Below, piece by piece: positions 1 through 8,918 of a stretch of 64,000 nucleotides of DNA (positions are counted from its first letter, which is position 1; the number at the start of each line of letters is the position of its first letter). Source of the DNA: Stutzerimonas nitrititolerans (GTDB lineage Bacteria; Pseudomonadota; Gammaproteobacteria; Pseudomonadales; Pseudomonadaceae). Under the pieces are notes generated by a model. The model had not been told where the DNA came from. It did not search any database and was given only the letters and a program-made list of their open reading frames with translations. Position numbers and translations under genes: made by a program. Location of the stretch: NCBI RefSeq assembly GCF_003696285.1, contig NZ_RFFL01000013.1, positions 62,001-126,000 of the forward strand, written 5' to 3'.

Positions 1-693
1 AGCCCCGGCCTGCGACTGTTCGTGATCCTGCCGGTGACGGTGAACCTGATACTGTTCGTCGGCCTGATCTACTTCGCGGTACGCCAGTTCGGCGGCTGGG
101 TCGATGCCTTCATGCCGAGCCTGCCCGACTGGCTGGCCTTTCTCGAATACATCCTGTGGCCGCTGTTCGTCGCGCTGGTGCTGCTGATGGTGTTCTTCAC
201 CTTCACCATGCTGGCCAACATCATCGCCGCCCCCTTCAACGGTTTTCTCGCCGAAAAAGTCGAAACGGTGGCACGCGGCGAGGACACCTCACCGCCTTTC
301 AGCTGGGCGGAACTGCTGGCCATGCTGCCCCGCACCCTCGGCCGCGAGGCACGCAAGCTGGCCTACTTCGCCCCTCGCGCCCTGGCCTTGCTGATCCTGT
401 CATTCATCCCCGTCGTCAACCTGGCAGCCGCGCCGCTGTGGCTGCTGTTCGGCATCTGGATGATGGCGGTGCAATACATCGACTACCCGGCCGACAACAA
501 CAAAATGAGCTGGACCGAGATGATGGCCTGGCTGCGCCAGCGCCGTTGGCAGAGCCTGAGTTTCGGTGCGGTGACCTATGCCGCGCTGCTGGTGCCGGTG
601 CTGAACCTGCTGATCATGCCGGCGGCGGTCGCGGGTGCCACCCTGTTCTGGGTGCGTGAGGGCGGCAAGGGGCAGCCTGTCGTTCGCCGATGA
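1..693 (+). CDS. cysZ: Sulfate transporter CysZ, 3' part (5' end outside window)
   Basis: Inner-membrane protein for sulfate uptake feeding cysteine synthesis. The reading frame is open from base 1, so the N-terminus lies upstream; 230 codons remain of a family usually near 250 residues. The visible part has the CysZ landmarks: an [11 protein letters not shown] start segment, long hydrophobic stretches, an [13 protein letters not shown] motif after the second membrane segment, a [11 protein letters not shown] motif and a C-terminal [19 protein letters not shown] helix. These match the E. coli CysZ pattern I know. The next gene follows on the same strand after about 55 bases. The GTG at 22 is internal, not the start. 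Confidence 0.93.
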   Translation, partial: SPGLRLFVILPVTVNLILFVGLIYFAVRQFGGWVDAFMPSLPDWLAFLEYILWPLFVALVLLMVFFTFTMLANIIAAPFNGFLAEKVETVARGEDTSPPFSWAELLAMLPRTLGREARKLAYFAPRALALLILSFIPVVNLAAAPLWLLFGIWMMAVQYIDYPADNNKMSWTEMMAWLRQRRWQSLSFGAVTYAALLVPVLNLLIMPAAVAGATLFWVREGGKGQPVVRR

Positions 694-748
694 ACTGCCA
701 GCATGGACGATGTCTAGATTCAGACACATCCAAGCTCAGGAGCCCCCA

Positions 749-1357
749 ATGGCGCTTTCCGCTCTGGCGATAAACTGCACGCTCAAGGCATCCCCGCAGC
801 AATCCTCCTGCGATCTGTTGTTGACCCAGGCCCAGCGCGAGCTGGAAAAGCTCGGCGTGACCTGTGAGCAGCTGCGGGCCGTGGATTTCGACATCAAGCC
901 CGGGGTGACCTCCGACGAAGGTCCCGGCGACGACTGGCCGATGATTCGCCAGAAGGTACTGGCCGCCGACATACTCCTGCTGGGCACGCCGATCTGGCTG
1001 GGCCATCCATCCAGCGTATGCCAACGGATACTGGAGCGCCTCGATGCCTTTCTCGGCGAGACGGACGACCAACAGCGGATGGTGTCCTACGGCCGGGTCG
1101 CCTGCGTGGCCGTGGTCGGCAACGAGGACGGCGCCCATCACGTGGTCGCCGAGCTGTACCAGGGCCTAAATGACGTCGGCTTCACCATTCCCGCCAATGG
1201 CTGTACCTACTGGGTCGGCGAGGCGATGGGCTCGACGGACTACAAGGATGCCGGGCCCCGCGAGAAGACCGCCAATACCAACGCCATGCTCGCCCGCAAC
1301 GCGGTGCACCTGGCGAAGCTGCTCAAGCAGTCCGGTTACCCAGGCGCCTCGGAATGA
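749..1357 (+). CDS. Flavodoxin-fold NAD(P)H-dependent FMN reductase family protein
   Basis: A 202-residue protein starting MALSALAINCTLK; the ATG is preceded by AGGAG at 738-742 with good spacing, so upstream in-frame starts are rejected. The N-terminal strand followed by LKASPQQSS is the usual flavin-phosphate loop region of the FMN_red/flavodoxin_2 fold, and TPIWLGHPSS with the later GNEDGAHH segment fits the second flavin loop. The family transfers electrons from NAD(P)H to FMN or to quinone-like substrates in the cytosol. No substrate can be inferred. It follows cysZ on the same strand and may be cotranscribed. Confidence 0.75.
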   Translation: MALSALAINCTLKASPQQSSCDLLLTQAQRELEKLGVTCEQLRAVDFDIKPGVTSDEGPGDDWPMIRQKVLAADILLLGTPIWLGHPSSVCQRILERLDAFLGETDDQQRMVSYGRVACVAVVGNEDGAHHVVAELYQGLNDVGFTIPANGCTYWVGEAMGSTDYKDAGPREKTANTNAMLARNAVHLAKLLKQSGYPGASE

Positions 1358-1402
1358 GGCAGCCGCTGCGCAAGGCACTTGCCTGCGCAGCGGGCATACG
1401 AC

Positions 1403-2512
1403 TCAGGCCAGCGTTTTCAACGCCTCGCGGCTGAACGGCAGAATTTCCTGCATGCGCCCTTCGCGCACCTTGAGCGCCCAGTCCGGATCACAGATCAGCG
1501 CACGACCGACGGCGACCAGATCGAATTCCTGCCTGTTCAGGCGCTCCAGCAGGCCCTCGATGTTGGCGGGCTGGGCGACCTTGTCGGTCTTGACCATGAA
1601 CTGCAGGAATTCGCCATCCAGGCCGACGCTGCCCACGGTGATGGTCGGTTTGCTCGTCAGTTGGCGGGTCCAGCCGGCCAGGTTCAGCTCGGAACCTTCG
1701 AACTCCGGCTCCCAGAAACGCCGCGTCGAGCAATGGAAGATATCCACCCCGGCGGCCGAGAGCGGCGCGAGGAATGCGCCGAGCTGTTCCGGCGTAGTCA
1801 CCAGCCGCGCGGTGTAGTCCTGCTGCTTCCACTGCGAAAAGCGGAAGATGATCGGATAGTCGGGGCCGACCGCGGCCCGCACCGCCGCCACCAGTTCGAC
1901 GGCGAAACGCGAGCGATTGGCCAGGCTGCCGCCGTATTCGTCGGTACGCTGGTTGCTGCCTTCCCAGAAGAACTGGTCGATCAGATAGCCGTGGGCGCCA
2001 TGGATCTCGACACCATCCATGCCGATGGCCTTTGCATCCCGGGCGGCCTGGGCGAAGGCGGCGATCACGTCCTGGATATCATGCCGGGTCATGCCGTGCA
2101 CGACGACCTGATCGTCCTTGCGCTTTTCCATCGGCCCGTAGGCAGGCACTTCCGGCTGCGGCTCGGTGCCCTGGCGCCGCACGTTGCCGACATGCCACAG
2201 CTGCGGGACGATCTTGCCGCCGGCGGCATGCACCGCATCCACCACCTTCTTCCAGCCCGCCAGCGCATCCTCGCCGTAGAAGCGCGGCACGTGCGCGTAG
2301 CCATTGGCCGCCGGGTGGTTCACCGTGGTGCCCTCGGTGACGATCAGCCCCACCCCGGATGCGGCCCGACGACGGTAATACTCGACCACATCGGCGGTCG
2401 GCACGCCGTTCGGCGAGAAGGAACGGGTCATCGGCGCCATCACCACACGGCTCGGCAGTTGCAGACTGCCCAGCTGGAACGGCTGGAACAGGGCGTTTAC
2501 GGCTGCGGTCAT
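1403..2512 (-). CDS. NADH:flavin oxidoreductase, old yellow enzyme family
   Basis: A 369-residue TIM-barrel flavoenzyme. The N-terminus has the OYE pattern LFQPFQLGSLQLPSRVVMAPMTRS. The HGAHGYLIDQFF motif supplies the His/His substrate-binding pair and is followed by NQRTDEYGGS, the classic family signature; the C-terminus carries GRALICDPDWALKVREG. Members reduce activated alkenes, nitro compounds or other electrophiles with NAD(P)H. Its ATG overlaps the stop of the upstream TetR gene by four bases (ATGA), so the two are translationally coupled, as in the nemR-nemA arrangement of enteric bacteria. The true substrate is unknown. Confidence 0.9.
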   Translation of the reverse strand: MTAAVNALFQPFQLGSLQLPSRVVMAPMTRSFSPNGVPTADVVEYYRRRAASGVGLIVTEGTTVNHPAANGYAHVPRFYGEDALAGWKKVVDAVHAAGGKIVPQLWHVGNVRRQGTEPQPEVPAYGPMEKRKDDQVVVHGMTRHDIQDVIAAFAQAARDAKAIGMDGVEIHGAHGYLIDQFFWEGSNQRTDEYGGSLANRSRFAVELVAAVRAAVGPDYPIIFRFSQWKQQDYTARLVTTPEQLGAFLAPLSAAGVDIFHCSTRRFWEPEFEGSELNLAGWTRQLTSKPTITVGSVGLDGEFLQFMVKTDKVAQPANIEGLLERLNRQEFDLVAVGRALICDPDWALKVREGRMQEILPFSREALKTLA

Positions 2513-3138
2513 GCGTTGTTCTCCTTGAACTCGGAAAAATTGCAGCCAGGCACCAGCAGGTGCTCCAGCTGTGTCAGGAAAATCTTCAGCGGCGCCACGC
2601 TGCTGCCCACCTTCATGCGCAGCAGCGCGCCTTCCCAGGCGTTGCCGATGAACTCGGCCAGCGCCAGGCAATCGGTTTCGGCGCGGATCTCACCCTGCTC
2701 GCGCGCCTGCTCCAGACAGACCGCCAACACCTCGACCGAACGCAGCAGGATCGCTTCCACCTGCTGGCCGATGGGGCGGCACAGCTCGGACATCTCGAAG
2801 CTCAGGCTGCCGATGAAACAGTGATATTCGGGACGTTCCTGGCGGGCGAAATGGGCGATCAGCTCGGCGTAGTAATCCAGGATGCGCTGGCGAGGCTGCA
2901 GGCGCGCGTTGCTCAATGCCGCCTGGTAGCGCGCCAGGCGTGGCGCGTAGAGGTAGTCGAGCGCCTGCAGGGCGAAGTCTTCCTTGCTGGCGAAGTAGTG
3001 ATAGAAGGAGCCCTTGGGAATACCCGCCGCCTGGACGATCTCCTGCACGCCGGTGCCGTGGTAACCACGACGCGCCATGGCCTGCGCCCCTCGGGCGAGG
3101 ATGAGGTCACGCTTGTCTGTTCGGGTCGGGCTGTTCAT
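2509..3138 (-). CDS. TetR/AcrR family transcriptional regulator
   Basis: A 209-residue regulator. Residues about 5-55 form the TetR DNA-binding domain (KRDLILARGAQAMARRGYHGTGVQEIVQAAGIPKGSFYHYFASKEDFALQAL, given here in pieces as RGYHGTGVQEI and GIPKGSFYHYFASKEDF). The C-terminal helical domain has a Cys in YHCFIGSLSFEMSEL; a redox-active Cys would fit a NemR-like electrophile sensor, but this is inference. The start MNSPTRTDKRD is chosen because upstream codons add only a poor N-terminal tail. It overlaps the downstream OYE gene and probably represses this two-gene operon. Confidence 0.9.
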   Translation of the reverse strand: MNSPTRTDKRDLILARGAQAMARRGYHGTGVQEIVQAAGIPKGSFYHYFASKEDFALQALDYLYAPRLARYQAALSNARLQPRQRILDYYAELIAHFARQERPEYHCFIGSLSFEMSELCRPIGQQVEAILLRSVEVLAVCLEQAREQGEIRAETDCLALAEFIGNAWEGALLRMKVGSSVAPLKIFLTQLEHLLVPGCNFSEFKENNA

Positions 3139-3151
3139 GGGGCGAGCATAT

Positions 3152-3172
3152 GACCGGTCGTCTAGTGCGACC
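3152..3172. promoter_or_regulatory. Candidate operator of the TetR gene
   Basis: Just upstream of the TetR start lies the 8-bp palindrome GACCGGTC (3152-3159), overlapping a second dyad, GGTCG at 3156-3160 and CGACC at 3168-3172 with a 7-bp spacer. Overlapping dyads at this position are typical of TetR-family autoregulatory operators. Assignment rests on position and symmetry only. Confidence 0.35.
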
Positions 3173-3301
3173 AGCATCATCGACCAGGCTTATTGCCATG
3201 CAACCACCGCAGCGATGAAACAACGCTCTGCCGGACAGTCGCCCACAAAAAACCCCGGTAGGTACCGTAATGCTGCTCACTCGAGTATCAGACATTGCCC
3301 T

Positions 3302-3387
3302 CCCCTCTCCCTTGATGGGAGAGGGGCCGGGGGAGAGGGTGAGAGGCTCATCCCCCTCTCCCAACCCTCTCCCGCAAGGGGAGAGGG
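3302..3387. repeat. Paired CCCTCTCCC/GGGAGAGGG hairpin repeat
   Basis: Two adjacent stem-loops: CCCCTCTCCC (3302-3311) pairs with GGGAGAGGGG (3317-3326), and CCCTCTCCC (3365-3373) pairs with GGGAGAGGG (within 3378-3387) across a GCAA loop. Between them is a further GGGGGAGAGGGTGAGAGG tract. This is the form of a REP/BIME-like intergenic repeat and lies between the 5' end of the TetR gene and the 3' end of slyD, where it could end slyD transcription. The rest of 3173-3460 shows no gene. Confidence 0.7.
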
Positions 3388-3460
3388 GACTGAATACCTA
3401 AGCGAACAGCACCCGTAACAACCGGGGTTTCTTCGTCAGCCCGCCGCAGCGGGAAGCCAC

Positions 3461-3946
3461 TCAGTGGTGATGACCACCTTCGCCATGCACGTGACCGTGG
3501 GCCAGTTCTTCTTCGCTGGCGTCACGCACGCTGACGACCTTCACATCGAAGTTCAGGCGCTGGCCGGCCAGGGGATGGTTGCCGTCTACCACCACGTCGT
3601 CGCCTTCGACATCGCGAATGGTGACGATCTGCATGCCGCCATCGGGACCGGAAGCGTGGAACTGCATGCCGACCTCGAGCTCCTCGACGCCCTCGAACAT
3701 GGCGCGGTTTAGTGTCGCAACCAGCTCCGGGCTGTATTCGCCATAGGCGTCTTCGGGTTCAATGGCGACCTGAACATGATCGCCGCCCTGCTTGCCCTCC
3801 AGGGCTTTTTCCAGGCCGGAGATGATGTTGCCTGCACCATGCAGGTATGCCAGCGGCGTACCGCCAGCAGAGCTGTCGATCACCTCACCGGCGTCGTTGG
3901 TGAGTGTGTAATCGATGGATACAGCTTTGTTAGCGGCGATCAGCAT
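3461..3946 (-). CDS. slyD: FKBP-type peptidyl-prolyl isomerase SlyD
   Basis: A 161-residue SlyD-type protein: FKBP core split by the insert-in-flap chaperone domain (NKAVSIDYTLTNDAGEVIDSS; PLAYLHGAGNIISGLEKALEG; PEDAYGEYSPE; HPLAGQRLNFDVKVVSV). The C-terminus ends AHGHVHGEGGHHH, a short His-rich metal-binding tail of the kind that lets SlyD bind nickel or zinc. It isomerises prolyl bonds and acts as a cytosolic chaperone and metallochaperone. It is divergent from ackA; the same slyD/ackA/pta neighbourhood is known in P. aeruginosa. Confidence 0.95.
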   Translation of the reverse strand: MLIAANKAVSIDYTLTNDAGEVIDSSAGGTPLAYLHGAGNIISGLEKALEGKQGGDHVQVAIEPEDAYGEYSPELVATLNRAMFEGVEELEVGMQFHASGPDGGMQIVTIRDVEGDDVVVDGNHPLAGQRLNFDVKVVSVRDASEEELAHGHVHGEGGHHH

Positions 3947-4045
3947 GGGGCAAAACCTTTGCTTGGGGAATGATGGGCAAAAGTTTAACCGTCAGTTACG
4001 CGGAATGCGAACCGGGGCCAGATAAATGGAGGTTTCACGAGGCTA

Positions 4046-4095
4046 AGGGTCTGTTGACGTTTCGGCGCGGCCGCGCCGAAACGTCAACAGACCCT
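4046..4095. mobile_element. MITE-like element, copy A (50 bp, ends only)
   Basis: A perfect palindrome of 52 bp (4045-4096) that consists of nothing but the two termini of the element family described at 7724, 21324, 24051 and 36227: left end AGGGTCTGTTGACGTTTCG, centre GCGCGGCCGCGC, then the exact reverse complement. It lies in the slyD-ackA divergent spacer, about 136 bp before ackA. It looks like an end-to-end internal-deletion product of the longer copies. As a hairpin it could also act as a terminator-like or cruciform structure. Confidence 0.75.
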
Positions 4096-4231
4096 TGAAG
4101 GACATGCTTAAGGCGCCTCGCATACAACCTTCGGATGGCATCCGTTTCCGGCAGGATGTGAAAGAATCCGGGCCTGAAATAACTGGCAGACGCTAATTAA
4201 AAACAAAATCCAGCTAAATCGAGGAAATCCG

Positions 4232-5419
4232 ATGTCGGCTCGCAACATCCTGGTGATCAACTGCGGTAGCTCGTCGATCAAGTTCGCCTTGGTCAACGAA
4301 GCTCAAGCGACTTTCCCCCTGCAAGGCCTGGCCGAACGCCTGGGCAGCCCGGAAGCCGTGCTTCACTGGCAGTTGGGCGACGAAAAGCAAAGCCTGGAAA
4401 TACCCGGAGCCGCTCACCTCGCCGCACTGGAACAGTTGCTGCCGCTGGCGCAGGAAGCCGCTGGCGGCAAGATCGATGGTATCGGCCATCGCGTGGTGCA
4501 TGGCGGCGAGCACTTCACCGGCTCCTGCCTGATCACCGACGAAGTCCTCGCGGCCATCCGTGCCAACGCGCAACTGGCGCCACTGCACAACCCGGCCAAC
4601 CTGATCGGTATCGATGCCGCCTTCGCACTGTTCGCGGAGCTGCCGCAGGTCGCCGTGTTCGACACCGCGTTCCACCAGACCATGCCCGAGCATGCCTATC
4701 GCTATGCGGTGCCGGAGTTCCTCTACAAGGAACACAACGTCCGTCGCTACGGCTTCCATGGCACCAGCCACCACTTCGTGAGCAAGCGCGCCGCGGAGAT
4801 GACCAACCTGCCCGTCGAGGACAGCTGCTGGCTGACCGCCCACCTGGGCAACGGTTGCTCGACCTGCGCCGTGGTCAACGGCGAAAGCCGCGACACCAGC
4901 ATGGGCATGACGCCGCTGGAAGGCCTGGTCATGGGCACCCGCAGCGGCGACGTCGACCCCAACCTGCACAGCTACCTGCACCGCACCCTGGGCTGGAGCC
5001 TGGAGCAGATCGACCGCATGCTCAACCATGACAGCGGCCTGAAGGGCCTGTCCGGTCTGTCCAACGACATGCGCACCCTCTACGAAGCACGCATATCCGG
5101 CCATCCGGGCGCCATGCTGGCGTTCGAGGTGTTCTGCTATCGCCTGGCCAAGTCCCTGGCCGGCATGGCCTGCGCACTGCCCAAGCTGGACGGCCTGATC
5201 TTCACCGGCGGTATCGGCGAGAACTCTTCCGCCGTTCGCAGCCGCACGCTCGAACATCTGAAGCTGTTCAACTTCAAGCTCGACGAGCAGGCCAACGCCC
5301 GCTGCACACGCGGCGTCGGTGGTGAAATCCAGGCCGCAGGCAGCCCGCGCGTGCTGGTGGTACCGACCAACGAAGAACGCCAGATCGCTCTGGACACGCT
5401 CGCCCTGCTCGACGTCTGA
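4232..5419 (+). CDS. ackA: Acetate kinase
   Basis: A 395-residue acetate kinase converting acetyl phosphate plus ADP to acetate plus ATP, or the reverse. It starts [21 protein letters not shown] with GAGGAAA just upstream. The family signatures are present: [32 protein letters not shown] and [12 protein letters not shown], and [13 protein letters not shown] near the C-terminus. Length agrees with the family. A hairpin (5451-5473) lies between it and pta, so pta levels may be set partly by readthrough. Confidence 0.98.
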   Translation: MSARNILVINCGSSSIKFALVNEAQATFPLQGLAERLGSPEAVLHWQLGDEKQSLEIPGAAHLAALEQLLPLAQEAAGGKIDGIGHRVVHGGEHFTGSCLITDEVLAAIRANAQLAPLHNPANLIGIDAAFALFAELPQVAVFDTAFHQTMPEHAYRYAVPEFLYKEHNVRRYGFHGTSHHFVSKRAAEMTNLPVEDSCWLTAHLGNGCSTCAVVNGESRDTSMGMTPLEGLVMGTRSGDVDPNLHSYLHRTLGWSLEQIDRMLNHDSGLKGLSGLSNDMRTLYEARISGHPGAMLAFEVFCYRLAKSLAGMACALPKLDGLIFTGGIGENSSAVRSRTLEHLKLFNFKLDEQANARCTRGVGGEIQAAGSPRVLVVPTNEERQIALDTLALLDV

Positions 5420-5450
5420 CCAGGCTTGCAGGCGCGCGCAGCGCACTCCG

Positions 5451-5473
5451 AACCCGACGCCCGCGTCGGGTTT
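5451..5473 (+). terminator. Hairpin between ackA and pta (attenuator or terminator)
   Basis: AACCCGACGC (5451-5460) pairs with GCGTCGGGTT (5463-5472), ending in TTT. The U-tract is short, so termination is likely to be partial. Confidence 0.5.
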
Positions 5474-5515
5474 CGCGTTGCTCGCCTGGTTCCGACTCCA
5501 TAGAAGGAGATCCTC

Positions 5516-7612
5516 ATGCATACGCTGTTTCTCGCCCCCTCAGGTTTTGGCGGCGGCCTCAACTCGATCAGCCTTGGCCTGATCCGCGCCCTCGAAAGCG
5601 CCGGCCTGAAGGTCGGATTCTTCAAGCCCATCGCCCAGCCCTTCCCCCTCGACCGTGGCCTCGAGCGCTCGTGCATCCTGGTGGAACGCACGCTCAACCA
5701 CAGCTCGCCCGAACCTCTGCCGCTGGAGCAGGTGGAACGCCAACTGGCCGATGGCGAGCTGGACCTGCTGCTCGAAGACGTCGTCAGCCGTTACCAGCAG
5801 GTCGCCGCCGGCAAGGATGTGGTGATCGTCGAAGGCATGGTGCCGACGCGCGAGTTCAACCACACGTCGCGCATCAACAGCCATCTGGCCAAGAGCCTGG
5901 ACGCCGAGGTCATTCTGATCGCAGCGCAGGGCAAGGACACGCTCAAGCGCATGGCCGAGCGCCTCGAGATCCAGGCGCAGCTGTTCGGCGGCACCAAGGA
6001 CCCAAAGGTGCTCGGCGTGATCCTCAACAAGATCAAGAGCGAAGACGGCCTGCCCGCCTTCATCGAACGGCTCAAGGAGCAGCTGCCGATCCTCGGCACG
6101 GGCGACTTCCAGCTGCTGGGGGCGATCCCCTTCGCCGAGGAGCTGAATGCGCTGCGCACCCGCGATATCGCCGAACTGCTCGAAGCGCGCATTCTGCATG
6201 CCGGAGAGGCCGAGCAGCGCCGCGTGAACAAGATCCTGCTCTGCGCACGCGCCGTTCCCAGCACCGTCCCGCTGCTGGAGCCGGGCGTGCTGGTGGTCAC
6301 CCCCGGTGACCGCGACGACATCATCCTCGCCGCCTGCCTGGCTTCGCTCAACGGCGTCAAGCTCGCCGGCCTGCTGCTGTGCAGCGATTTCGAGCCGGAT
6401 CCACGCATCATGGAATTGTGCAAGGCCGCGCTCGACGGCGGCCTGCCGGTGATGGCCGTGCAGACCGGCTCCTACGACACCGCGACCAACCTGTTCGGCC
6501 TGAACAAGGAAACGCCTGCGGACGACATCGAACGCGCCACCCGGGTGACCGAGTTCATCGCCAAACACCTGCAGCCCGAGTACCTGCACAGCCGTCTCAG
6601 CGTGCCGCGAGGCGAGCTGCGCCTGTCGCCACCGGCGTTCCGCTACCAGTTGGTCAAGCGCGCCCAGGAAGCCAACAAGCGCATCGTCCTGCCGGAGGGC
6701 AACGAGCCGCGCACCATCCGCGCCGCCGCCATCTGCCAGGAACGTGGCATCGCTCGCTGCGTGCTGCTCGCCAAGCCGGAAGAAGTCCAGGCCGTCGCCC
6801 GCGAGCAAGGCATCAACCTGCCGGCCAGCCTGGAAATCCTCGATCCGGAACACATCCTCAACCGCTACGTCGAGCCGATGTGCGAGATGCGCAAGGCCAA
6901 GGGCCTGACGCCCGAGCAGGCGCGTGAACAGCTGGCCGACACCGTGGTGCTCGGCACCATGATGCTCGCCCTGGACGAGGTCGACGGCCTGGTTTCCGGT
7001 GCCGTGCACACCACCGCCAACACCATCCGCCCGGCCCTGCAGCTGATCAAGACCGCGCCGGGCTACAGCCTGGTGTCCTCGGTGTTCTTCATGCTGCTGC
7101 CGGACCAGGTACTGGTCTACGGCGACTGCGCGGTGAACCCGAACCCGAACGCCACCGAACTGGCGGAAATCGCCCTGCAGAGCGCCGAGTCGGCGGTCGC
7201 GCTCGGCGTCAATCCGCGCGTGGCGATGATCAGCTACTCCACCGGCAGCTCCGGCAGCGGCGCCGAGGTGGAGAAAGTCGTGGAAGCCACGCGCATCGCC
7301 CAGGAGCGCGCGCCGAACCTGCCGATCGACGGCCCGCTGCAATATGACGCGGCATCGGTACTCAGCGTAGGCCGGCAGAAGGCGCCGAACAGCCTGGTCG
7401 CAGGCCAGGCCACGGTGTTCATCTTCCCCGATCTGAATACCGGCAACACCACCTACAAGGCCGTCCAGCGCAACGCCAACTGCCTGAGCGTAGGGCCAAT
7501 GCTGCAAGGCCTGGCCAAGCCGGTCAACGACCTCTCGCGCGGCGCCCTGGTCGAAGACATCGTCTTCACCATCGCACTGACCGCCCTGCAGGCCGACAAC
7601 CAGAAAGGTTGA
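5516..7612 (+). CDS. pta: Phosphate acetyltransferase (long form)
   Basis: A 698-residue Pta that interconverts acetyl-CoA and acetyl phosphate. It is the long, three-domain form: N-terminal P-loop/BioD-like domain (MHTLFLAPSGFGGGLNSISLGLIRA, FFKPIAQP), a central DRTGG-type domain around residues 210-330, and the C-terminal catalytic PTA_PTB domain from about residue 375 (RIVLPEGNEPRTIRAA; SGAVHTTANTIRPALQLI; MISYSTGSSGSG; FPDLNTGNTTYKAVQR). A strong AGAAGGAGAT RBS precedes the ATG. With ackA it forms the acetate overflow and assimilation route and controls acetyl phosphate. Confidence 0.98.
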   Translation: MHTLFLAPSGFGGGLNSISLGLIRALESAGLKVGFFKPIAQPFPLDRGLERSCILVERTLNHSSPEPLPLEQVERQLADGELDLLLEDVVSRYQQVAAGKDVVIVEGMVPTREFNHTSRINSHLAKSLDAEVILIAAQGKDTLKRMAERLEIQAQLFGGTKDPKVLGVILNKIKSEDGLPAFIERLKEQLPILGTGDFQLLGAIPFAEELNALRTRDIAELLEARILHAGEAEQRRVNKILLCARAVPSTVPLLEPGVLVVTPGDRDDIILAACLASLNGVKLAGLLLCSDFEPDPRIMELCKAALDGGLPVMAVQTGSYDTATNLFGLNKETPADDIERATRVTEFIAKHLQPEYLHSRLSVPRGELRLSPPAFRYQLVKRAQEANKRIVLPEGNEPRTIRAAAICQERGIARCVLLAKPEEVQAVAREQGINLPASLEILDPEHILNRYVEPMCEMRKAKGLTPEQAREQLADTVVLGTMMLALDEVDGLVSGAVHTTANTIRPALQLIKTAPGYSLVSSVFFMLLPDQVLVYGDCAVNPNPNATELAEIALQSAESAVALGVNPRVAMISYSTGSSGSGAEVEKVVEATRIAQERAPNLPIDGPLQYDAASVLSVGRQKAPNSLVAGQATVFIFPDLNTGNTTYKAVQRNANCLSVGPMLQGLAKPVNDLSRGALVEDIVFTIALTALQADNQKG

Positions 7613-7620
7613 TCGACCAC

Positions 7621-7659
7621 GCACTGCGCCCGCGACCGTTACGGCCGCGGGCGCAGTGC
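7621..7659 (+). terminator. Hairpin after pta
   Basis: A perfect 14-bp stem, GCACTGCGCCCGCG (7621-7634) with CGCGGGCGCAGTGC (7646-7659), begins 8 bases after the pta stop. No clear U-tract follows, so it may stabilise the 3' end rather than act as a strong intrinsic terminator. Confidence 0.5.
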
Positions 7660-7723
7660 GTCTCCCTCCCGAGATGACGATCCCACTTGCAGTTCGGCGC
7701 GCAATCGTTACTCTGCCGCCCCA

Positions 7724-7988
7724 AGGGTCTGTTGCCGTTTCATATGCGGCCGCGCCGGAGCCTGCTTTTGCGCGAAGCAAGGCATGAGGAGCGAGGTTTG
7801 GCATTCCAAATGAACGACGAATAACGCCGCATCGCGCAAAAACAGGCCCGGCCCGAAGGGTTGCGCGGGAAATGGCGCCAGCTGTCGTTGTAGGACTTGG
7901 CAAGGGAATGCCATTACCTGCGTCCTACGCCTAACCTGGCGCCATTTCTCGCTGCAACGCGGCCTGCATTGAAACGACAACAGACCCT
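7724..7988. mobile_element. MITE-like element, copy B (265 bp)
   Basis: Bounded by AGGGTCTGTTGCCGTTTC and its near-perfect inverse GAAACGACAACAGACCCT. Inside are two nested hairpins: about 7758-7848 (arms GCCTGCTTTTGCGCGA and TCGCGCAAAAACAGGC) and about 7864-7953 (arms GCGGGAAATGGCGCCAG and CTGGCGCCATTTCTCGC, with an inner TAGGAC/GTCCTA pair). It has no plausible transposase gene. It lies between pta and the acyltransferase gene and ends two bases before an in-frame ATG at 7990. Confidence 0.8.
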
Positions 7989-8010
7989 CATGAGCGAAAC
8001 GAGATCATCG

Positions 8011-8916
8011 ATGCTGAACTTCCTACCTGCTCCCCTGCGGGGCATCCTGGCCGGTCTGATCCTGGCGCTGAATACGCTGTTCTGGTGCTGGCCGCTGTTC
8101 GCCCTGGCGCTGTTGAAGGTGCTGTTACCGGTGCCGCGCATACAGCGCACCCTGCGTTTCGGCATGCACTGGATCGCCGAATCCTGGATGGCCGTCAACA
8201 GCTTCTGGATGGATCTGGTGCAGCGCACCCGCTGGGATGTCACCGGGCTGGAGCATGTCGACATGCGGCACTCCTACCTGGTGACCAGCAACCACCAGAG
8301 CTGGGCCGACATCCTGATGCTGCAGTACCAGCTCAGCCGCCGGATGCCGATCCTCAAGTTCTTTCTCAAGCAGGAACTGATCTGGGTGCCGGTGATCGGG
8401 CTGTGCTGGTGGGCGCTGGAATTCCCCTTCATGAAGCGCTTCAGCAAGGAATACCTGGAGCGGCATCCGGAAAAGCGCGGCCAGGACCTGATCACGACGC
8501 GCAAGGCCTGCGAGCGCTATCGGACCAACCCGGTTTCGGTATTCAACTTCCTGGAGGGCACGCGTTTCACCCAGGCCAAGCACGACCAGCAGGTCTCGCC
8601 ATACCGCTACCTGCTCAAACCACGGGCGGGCGGAATTGCCTTCGTGTTCGACGCCATGGGCGAGCAGCTGCACGCGGTGATCGACGTCACCATCCACTAC
8701 CCGGGCGGCGCGCCGAGTTTCTGGGACCTGCTCAGCGGCCGCATCGAACAGGCCGTGATGCGCATCCATGCACAACCGGTACCCGAGCAGTTTTTGCATC
8801 GAAACTACGATCAGGACGAACAGTACCGGCTCGAATTCCAGCAGTGGGTCAACCAGCTCTGGCGTGACAAGGACGAGGAGCTGGAGGCCCTGCACCAGGC
8901 TTTTCCACCGAAATAG
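8011..8916 (+). CDS. Acyltransferase of the YihG / PlsC-like family
   Basis: A membrane lysophospholipid acyltransferase of about 301 residues. An N-terminal hydrophobic region (GILAGLILALNTLFWCWPLFALALLKVLLPVP) is followed by the catalytic HX4D motif in TSNHQSWADIL, then LKQELIWVPVIGLCWWALEFPFMKR and the acyl-acceptor motif FLEGTRFT; this order matches E. coli YihG. I place the start at ATG 8011 (MLNFLPAPL) because the upstream ATG at 7990 directly abuts the end of the inserted MITE and has no RBS of its own. Pseudomonas neighbours of pta carry a related gene. Confidence 0.88.
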   Translation: MLNFLPAPLRGILAGLILALNTLFWCWPLFALALLKVLLPVPRIQRTLRFGMHWIAESWMAVNSFWMDLVQRTRWDVTGLEHVDMRHSYLVTSNHQSWADILMLQYQLSRRMPILKFFLKQELIWVPVIGLCWWALEFPFMKRFSKEYLERHPEKRGQDLITTRKACERYRTNPVSVFNFLEGTRFTQAKHDQQVSPYRYLLKPRAGGIAFVFDAMGEQLHAVIDVTIHYPGGAPSFWDLLSGRIEQAVMRIHAQPVPEQFLHRNYDQDEQYRLEFQQWVNQLWRDKDEELEALHQAFPPK

Positions 8917-8918
8917 TC

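Noticed and set aside
2359-3153. 264-codon plus-strand frame opposite the TetR gene
   Set aside because: Antisense shadow with no RBS; the TetR domain on the other strand is unmistakable.
5540-7903. 787-codon minus-strand frame opposite pta
   Set aside because: Antisense shadow of a high-GC gene. Composition rich in Arg, Gln, Gly and His; pta is clearly the gene.
7897-8010. Extended N-terminus of the acyltransferase from within MITE copy B
   Set aside because: Those codons are MITE sequence and differ from the YihG-type N-terminus; start at 8011 is preferred.
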